From positions 1 through 10,722 of the forward strand of contig CAKQHU010000032.1 in the NCBI GenBank assembly GCA_934234275.1: a stretch of DNA of 10,722 nt, written 5' to 3'. The notes below the pieces were generated by a model. It did no database searches and had not been told where the DNA came from. It worked only from the letters and a program-made list of their open reading frames with translations. Source of the stretch: an uncultured Phascolarctobacterium sp. (lineage in GTDB: Bacteria > Bacillota > Negativicutes > Acidaminococcales > Acidaminococcaceae). Of this stretch, positions 6,677 through 10,722 are shown one piece after another. The translations under genes were made by a program, and so were the position numbers. Each line of letters begins with the position of its first letter. Within the stretch, counting starts at the first letter, position 1.

Positions 6677-8470
6677 TTATTTTTTAGCTTTAGAATCAAC
6701 TACGTCCTTCAGGATTGCTTCAAATGCTTCGAAGCTCATAGCGCCCATATCGCCTTCGGTACGGTTACGCGGAGAAACGGTATTGTTTTCCATATCGCGG
6801 TCGCCAACAACCAGCATGTACGGAACTTTTTCCAGCTGGCCTTCGCGGATTTTCTTACCGATTTTTTCGTTGCGTGCATCAACAGTTACACGATAGCCGT
6901 TAGCCTCCAGCTTATGAGCCAGCTCATAGCAGTAGTCAACAGCACGGTCGGTTACCGGCAGGAAGCGAACCTGCTCCGGAGCCATCCAGGTCGGCAGTGC
7001 GCCTGCATAGGTTTCGATGAGGTATGCCAGAGTACGCTCGTAGCAGCCCAGGGAAGTACGATGGATGATATACGGCAGTTTCTTCTCGCCGTTCTCATCA
7101 ACATAGTACATACCGAATTTCTCTGCCAGCAGCATATCAATCTGAATGGTAACGATGGTATCTTCTTTGCCGAATACGTTGTGGAACTGGATATCCAGCT
7201 TCGGACCGTAGAAGGCAGCCTCGTCAAAACCAACTTCATATTTAACACCGAGGTCATCAAGGATTTTCTTCATAGCAGCCTGTGCATGATCCCATTGCTC
7301 AGCGGTGCCTTCATATTTGTTGTTCGGGTTTGCAGGATTCCATTGGCTGAAGCGGAAGGTGCATTTATCCAGCATGCCTACAGTTTCCAGGCAGTATTTA
7401 GCCAGATCCAGGCAGCCCTTAAATTCTTCTTCCAATTGGTCAGGACGAAGAATCAGATGGCCTTCAGAGATGGTGAACTGACGCACACGAATCAGGCCGT
7501 GCATTTCGCCGCTGTCCTCGTTACGGAACAGAGTAGAGGTTTCGCCCAAGCGCATCGGCAGCTCACGATAGGAGCGCTGACGGTTCAGGAAAACCTGATA
7601 TTGGAACGGGCAGGTCATAGGACGCAGAGCGAAGCATTCTTTAGTTTCGTCATGCGGATCGCCCAGGATGAACATGCCGTCAAGATAATGATCCCAGTGA
7701 CCGGAAATGCGGTACAGGTCACGTTTAGCCATCAGCGGAGTCTTAGTCAGCAGATAGCCGCGTTTTTGCTCCACATCCTCAACCCAGCGCTGCAGCAGTT
7801 GGATTACACGTGCGCCCTTCGGCAGCAGGATAGGCAGACCTTGGCCGATATAATCAACGGTGGTGAAGTATTCCAGATCGCGGCCCAGCTTGTTATGGTC
7901 ACGCTTCAAAGCCTCAGCCTGCTGTGCCAGATATGCGTCCAGCTCTTCCTTCTTCGGGAAAGCAATGCCGTAGATACGCTGCAGCATCTTGCGGTTGGAG
8001 TCGCCACGCCAGTAAGCACCGGTAGCAGAGGTCAGCTTAATAGCGTTGCCTTTGATGCGGCCGGTGGAGTCCAGATGCGGACCAGCGCACAGATCGGTGA
8101 AGTCGCCTTGCTTATAGAAGCTGATAACTGCATCCTCAGGCAGGTCGTTGATCAGCTCAACCTTATACGGCTCTTCCTTTTCCTCCATGAATTTTACAGC
8201 CTCGGCACGCGGCAGCTCGAAGCGCTCTAATTTCAGCTTTTCCTTGCAGATTTTACGCATTTCGCCTTCCAGAGCAGCGAGGTCCTCCGGAGTGAACGGA
8301 GCCGGAGTATCGAAATCATAATAGAAGCCGTTGTCAATGCTCGGGCCGATGGCCAGCTTAACATCCGGATGCAATCTCTTCATAGCCTGCGCCAGCACAT
8401 GGGAGCAGGTGTGCCAATAGGTTTGGCGGTATTCCTTGTTTTCAAAGCTAAATTTGTTTTCCTCAGACAT
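6677..8470 (-). CDS. thrS: Threonyl-tRNA synthetase lacking the N-terminal TGS domain
   Basis: Class II synthetase that charges tRNA-Thr. The ATG at 8470 has AGGAGG 8-9 bases upstream. It is 597 residues long, against about 640 for typical bacterial enzymes, because the N-terminal TGS (N1) domain is absent and the protein goes almost directly into the editing domain. That domain keeps HTCSH (H20, H24) and DLCAGPH (C128, H132), the counterparts of the Escherichia coli editing residues H73, H77, C182 and H186. The catalytic core shows MTCP (C287), SEGHL (H338) and the IIHR block (H470), which fit the zinc ligands C334, H385 and H511. Motif 2 has FRNE (315-318) and motif 3 GCYERTLAYLIE (475-486). 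The C-terminal anticodon-binding domain spans about 500-597. Motif 2 (ETSTLFRNEDSG, ISEGH) departs from the usual EFG...RNEPSG and DDAH. It is controlled by a T-box. Confidence 0.96.
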   Translation of the reverse strand: MSEENKFSFENKEYRQTYWHTCSHVLAQAMKRLHPDVKLAIGPSIDNGFYYDFDTPAPFTPEDLAALEGEMRKICKEKLKLERFELPRAEAVKFMEEKEEPYKVELINDLPEDAVISFYKQGDFTDLCAGPHLDSTGRIKGNAIKLTSATGAYWRGDSNRKMLQRIYGIAFPKKEELDAYLAQQAEALKRDHNKLGRDLEYFTTVDYIGQGLPILLPKGARVIQLLQRWVEDVEQKRGYLLTKTPLMAKRDLYRISGHWDHYLDGMFILGDPHDETKECFALRPMTCPFQYQVFLNRQRSYRELPMRLGETSTLFRNEDSGEMHGLIRVRQFTISEGHLILRPDQLEEEFKGCLDLAKYCLETVGMLDKCTFRFSQWNPANPNNKYEGTAEQWDHAQAAMKKILDDLGVKYEVGFDEAAFYGPKLDIQFHNVFGKEDTIVTIQIDMLLAEKFGMYYVDENGEKKLPYIIHRTSLGCYERTLAYLIETYAGALPTWMAPEQVRFLPVTDRAVDYCYELAHKLEANGYRVTVDARNEKIGKKIREGQLEKVPYMLVVGDRDMENNTVSPRNRTEGDMGAMSFEAFEAILKDVVDSKAKK

Positions 8471-8517
8471 TTTTGTTTCCTCCTAACATGATGTATCGTA
8501 AACAGTGCAGTCCGGGC

Positions 8518-8557
8518 AAAAAAATAAACCCCGGTCCCACACCAAAGGGACGGAGTT
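8518..8557 (-). terminator. Conditional terminator of the thrS T-box
   Basis: On the minus strand AACTCCGTCCC (8557-8547) pairs with GGGACCGGGGTT (8538-8527) with one bulged C, and is followed by TATTTTTTT ending at 8518. This is the terminator that competes with the antiterminator formed by the T-box sequence immediately upstream. The thrS start lies 47 bases further on. Confidence 0.9.
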
Positions 8558-8778
8558 ATCCGCGGTTCCACCCTCATTGACATATGTAGTGACATATGCC
8601 CACTCGGTACCGTTAACGCCGGTAATACGGACTGGCATACTTGCTTGCGCGTTCCGCAGTCAGTTTGAAGGCGGTGCGCCCTTCGTTTCCTTCCTGCTGC
8701 TCTCAGCCACGGCAGCATTTTCTGTAGAACCCTCCACGACGGCAATTCCTTCGCATTACTGTTACTATTTTCATTTAC
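8518..8778 (-). promoter_or_regulatory. T-box riboswitch controlling thrS
   Basis: The canonical T-box sequence AGGGTGGAACCGCGG lies at 8574-8560 on the minus strand, directly before the terminator stem. Just upstream, CATATGT and ACATATG (8598-8581) form the short stem III. In the Stem I region a GCTGC/GCAGC hairpin carries GGCTGAGA in its loop, resembling the distal Stem I loop. A GAAACGAAGGGCGC segment then leads to ACC at 8675-8673, a threonine codon in the place expected for the specifier. In the family, uncharged tRNA pairs its anticodon with the specifier and its acceptor end with the T-box bulge, allowing read-through into the synthetase gene. The element itself is near certain; the specifier assignment is moderate. 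Confidence 0.93.
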
Positions 8779-8784
8779 CAGTTT

Positions 8785-8812
8785 ATTATAGCACACCGGC
8801 AATGCTTGTCAA
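8785..8812 (-). promoter_or_regulatory. thrS promoter
   Basis: The minus strand has TTGACA (8812-8807) and TATAAT (8790-8785), both perfect, with a 16-base spacer. The start site would be near 8778, at the head of the T-box leader, which is about 300 bases long up to the thrS ATG. The -35 lies within the small palindrome GCTTG-T-CAAGC (8804-8814), which is adjacent to TTCCA-C-TGGAA (8815-8825). Confidence 0.85.
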
Positions 8813-8875
8813 GCTTCCACTGGAAAAAACTTTTATTTCATAGTATAATAAGAAAATAAATTCTTCTACTTGTAA

Positions 8876-8906
8876 ACATGCCAAACAACGAGTCCTTTGT
8901 GCATGT
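8876..8906 (+). promoter_or_regulatory. Hairpin in the leader or promoter region of DUF4127 copy 2
   Basis: ACATGC (8876-8881) and GCATGT (8901-8906) pair, continued inwards by CAAA (8882-8885) with TTTG (8896-8899) across one bulged T, leaving a 10-base loop. It lies 60-90 bases before the ATG of the second DUF4127 gene. TATAAT at 8844-8849 upstream and TATAAA at 8918-8923 downstream are both possible -10 boxes but have poor -35 partners. The hairpin could therefore be an operator over the promoter or a leader structure. The rest of 8813-8965 shows nothing else but the ribosome binding site. Confidence 0.4.
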
Positions 8907-8965
8907 ATATTAACCTTTATAAAACGTATATATTCAGAACTGTTAATAATCAAGGAGGCGTACGC

Positions 8966-10540
8966 ATGGCAAAATTCACATTCCGGCACCATAAGCTGGC
9001 AGCAGCCATCTGCACAGCTGCTTTACTGATGCCGGTTTCCGTCCAGGCCAAACGCCTGACTATTCTTTATGTACCCTTAGACAACAGACCTGTCTGCTCC
9101 GCCTATGTACAGCAGACAATGGAGGCTGCAAACTGTAAAATTATTCTGCCGCCTGAAAAATATATTGCCACTAACGAAAAAAACGGTAATCCCGAAGCTA
9201 TCTGGGACTGGCTGGAGCACAAGGCTCCCAAGGCCGATGCCGCAGTTATCAGCACAGACAGCCTTGTTTACGGCGGCCTTGTCGGCTCGCGCACACACAA
9301 CGTAAGCCAGGATGAGCTGCAAAAGCGCGTTAATCACCTCTACAAGCTGAAAACAACCCTGCCGATAAAGCTTTATGCTTTTTCGACGATTATGCGTACC
9401 CCACGCGCCAGCAAAGGGCGTGTAGAGCCACCCTACTACAGCAGTATCGGCCCCAGCATCTTTGCCTACAGCCAGCTGCTGGACAAACAGGACCAGGGTA
9501 AGCTGTCGCCTGAGGAAAAGCTGACGATGCAGGCACTGGAGCGCAACATGAAAAAAGCTGAGCTGGGCGACTGGCTGGAGCGCCGTGAAAAGAATCTGCT
9601 TATCAATCAGGAGCTTACACGTATGGCCCGCAACGGCAAATTTCATTATTTAGCCATCGGCAAGGATGATAACGCCACTCTTTCCGCTACACACATGGAA
9701 GGACGCAAAATCAGCCTCAGCACCTTTGATATGAGCAGGGACTGCTTTCAGATTTTGGACGGAGTTGATCAGCTCGGCCTGCTTTTAATCGCCCGTGCCT
9801 ACAACGAAGCCAACGGCTACAAGCCTTCCGTTTATCCCCTGTACAGCGTAGGGGCCGGCGCCTCCACCCTGCCCCAGTACAGCGACGCGCGCCTGCAGGA
9901 CAGCGTGCCGCAGCAGATTATCGCTGCCGGTGCAGTACAGGCACAATCCGCTGACAACGCCGACCTTATTTTGGCACTCAATACGCCACAGGACGGTATC
10001 GTCAAGGATTCCACAGCAGACGACAATCAGCCCTTCGCATCTGCCGGCAACAAAAATTTTGTCGGAATCCTGGGACAGCTGCTCCGTTCCGGACGCAACG
10101 TTTCCCTGGCCGATATCAGCTATTCCAACGGTGCGGACAACGGCTTTATGAGCCTGCTGGCCAACAGCATCAACCTGCAGCCGTTAGCAGCCTACAACGG
10201 CTGGAACACCGCTGACAACGCCGTAGGCTATGCCATCGCCCAAGGACTTATCGCCCGCGATATGAGCAGCGAAGCACGCAACAGCCTGCTACGCCAGCGC
10301 CTTATCGACGACTGGTTTTACCAGAGCAATGCCCGCCGCAGCATTTCCAACGAGCTGGAAAAGCATAACCGTGAAGATTTGAAATATGATCTTGCTACAG
10401 AAGAAAAAAACATCCTGCAGCAGATTACCGCCGACTGCCAGAGCATGGCCAACAGCTATTCTATAACAAGAGGCACAAGATTTACCCTCTCCTTCCCCTG
10501 GAAGCGTTTATTCGAGGTAGACGTAGAAATCAAGAAATAA
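8966..10540 (+). CDS. DUF4127 family protein, secreted (copy 2)
   Basis: 524 residues, function unknown. The start is ATG at 8966, with AAGGAGG 7 bases upstream; an in-frame ATG at 8897 would add 23 residues ahead of an otherwise normal signal peptide. Residues 2-28 are a typical Sec signal: K3, R7 and K10, a hydrophobic core (about 11-22), then VSVQA with likely cleavage after A28. DUF4127 blocks in order are YVPLDNRPVC (35-44), ISTDSLVYGGL (95-105), IGKDDNATLS (231-240), DGVDQLGLLLIARAY (265-279), AYNGWNTADNAVG (409-421) and FPWKRLFEVDVEI (510-522). The blocks align with copy 1, but copy 2 carries GVDQ where copy 1 has GADE, and it has the fuller NGWNTADN motif. The gene is transcribed away from thrS and ends at its own terminator, so it looks monocistronic. 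Confidence 0.92.
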   Translation: MAKFTFRHHKLAAAICTAALLMPVSVQAKRLTILYVPLDNRPVCSAYVQQTMEAANCKIILPPEKYIATNEKNGNPEAIWDWLEHKAPKADAAVISTDSLVYGGLVGSRTHNVSQDELQKRVNHLYKLKTTLPIKLYAFSTIMRTPRASKGRVEPPYYSSIGPSIFAYSQLLDKQDQGKLSPEEKLTMQALERNMKKAELGDWLERREKNLLINQELTRMARNGKFHYLAIGKDDNATLSATHMEGRKISLSTFDMSRDCFQILDGVDQLGLLLIARAYNEANGYKPSVYPLYSVGAGASTLPQYSDARLQDSVPQQIIAAGAVQAQSADNADLILALNTPQDGIVKDSTADDNQPFASAGNKNFVGILGQLLRSGRNVSLADISYSNGADNGFMSLLANSINLQPLAAYNGWNTADNAVGYAIAQGLIARDMSSEARNSLLRQRLIDDWFYQSNARRSISNELEKHNREDLKYDLATEEKNILQQITADCQSMANSYSITRGTRFTLSFPWKRLFEVDVEIKK

Positions 10541-10545
10541 AAACC

Positions 10546-10590
10546 AAAGCGCAGAGAAGCTCAGTCAAATACTGAAAGCTCTGCGCTTTT
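10546..10590 (+). terminator. Terminator of DUF4127 copy 2
   Basis: AAAGCGCAGAG (10546-10556) pairs with CTCTGCGCTTT (10579-10589), with an inner TCAGT/ACTGA hairpin above a small internal loop. It is followed by TTATT and lies 5 bases past the stop codon. Confidence 0.85.
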
Positions 10591-10640
10591 ATTATGCTCA
10601 CCGGCTTTAGATAACAGTCGATAAGAAAAATTTCGGCAAC

Positions 10641-10669
10641 AAAAAAGAGGCTGGGACAAAACCCAGCCT
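10641..10669 (-). terminator. Terminator of a minus-strand transcript entering from the right
   Basis: On the minus strand AGGCTGGG-TTTTGT-CCCAGCCT (10669-10648) is followed by C and six T (10646-10641). The plus-strand side has no T-run, so it should end a transcript from a gene beyond the right edge. The tail CTTTTTTGTTGCC is identical to the tail of the minus-strand terminator at 2696-2684. Confidence 0.7.
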
Positions 10670-10676
10670 TAAACAG

Positions 10677-10722
10677 AAAACCAGTGGAGTTTTACCGTCA
10701 GGTAAATTTCCACTGGTTTTTT
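10677..10722. terminator. Long hairpin at the right edge
   Basis: AAAACCAGTGGA (10677-10688) pairs with TCCACTGGTTTT (10709-10720). Inside it TTTACC-GTCA-GGTAAA (10691-10706) forms a 6-bp tetraloop hairpin. The plus strand ends in six T at the window edge and the minus strand ends in TTTT. It can act as a terminator in either direction, or be the structured end of a mobile element lying outside the window. Confidence 0.6.

Noticed and set aside
6602..8230. A 542-codon open frame on the plus strand, antisense to thrS
   Set aside because: It lies almost wholly opposite a certain ThrRS gene, begins inside the thrS terminator stem, lacks a ribosome binding site, and its translation shows no recognisable domain. 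Long antisense frames arise from codon bias.
8505..8843. A 112-codon plus-strand frame over the T-box region
   Set aside because: It covers the complement of the T-box leader and the thrS promoter. The RNA features explain the sequence, and no ribosome binding site precedes it.
9077..9646. A 189-codon minus-strand frame within DUF4127 copy 2
   Set aside because: It is antisense to a well-supported gene and without motifs or start signals.

Overview
The window looks like a chromosomal stretch of a low-to-mid GC member of the Bacillota, most likely a gut-type Negativicutes. The reasons are a T-box-controlled threonyl-tRNA synthetase gene, an rsmD-coaD-coiled-coil operon next to tmcAL and ackA, two exported DUF4127 proteins, strong AGGAGG-type ribosome binding sites and consensus sigma-A promoters. 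The genus cannot be fixed from sequence alone, and the class assignment is an inference.

Layout. Positions 1-108 hold a weak ackA terminator and then a perfect-consensus promoter that fires leftwards out of the window and carries a perfect palindrome between its -35 and -10. Next come ackA (minus, GTG start at 1317) and tmcAL (plus), which diverge from a shared 156-base control region. tmcAL converges on the minus-strand operon rsmD-coaD-coiled-coil gene (4538 down to 2751), and a 13-bp bidirectional hairpin separates them. Between rsmD and the first DUF4127 gene lies a 130-base imperfect inverted repeat that encodes nothing. The first DUF4127 gene (plus, 4801-6459) converges on thrS (minus, 6677-8470) across three consecutive hairpins. 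thrS has a textbook T-box leader (about 8518-8778) and its own consensus promoter. The second DUF4127 gene (plus, 8966-10540) diverges from thrS. The last 180 bases hold its terminator and two more hairpins, one of which ends a minus-strand transcript entering from the right.

Functional links. AckA interconverts acetate and acetyl phosphate. TmcAL uses acetate and ATP to acetylate the wobble cytidine of elongator tRNA-Met, so these divergent neighbours share a metabolite. RsmD (16S rRNA methylation), TmcAL (tRNA acetylation) and ThrRS (tRNA charging) belong to translation, and CoaD belongs to coenzyme A synthesis. The two DUF4127 proteins have no established function. Both carry N-terminal export signals, so they should act at or outside the cytoplasmic membrane.

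The points most worth attention are the two divergent DUF4127 paralogues bracketing thrS, a ThrRS that keeps its editing site but has no N-terminal TGS domain, the promoter-spacer palindrome at the left edge, and the structured intergenic repeat.
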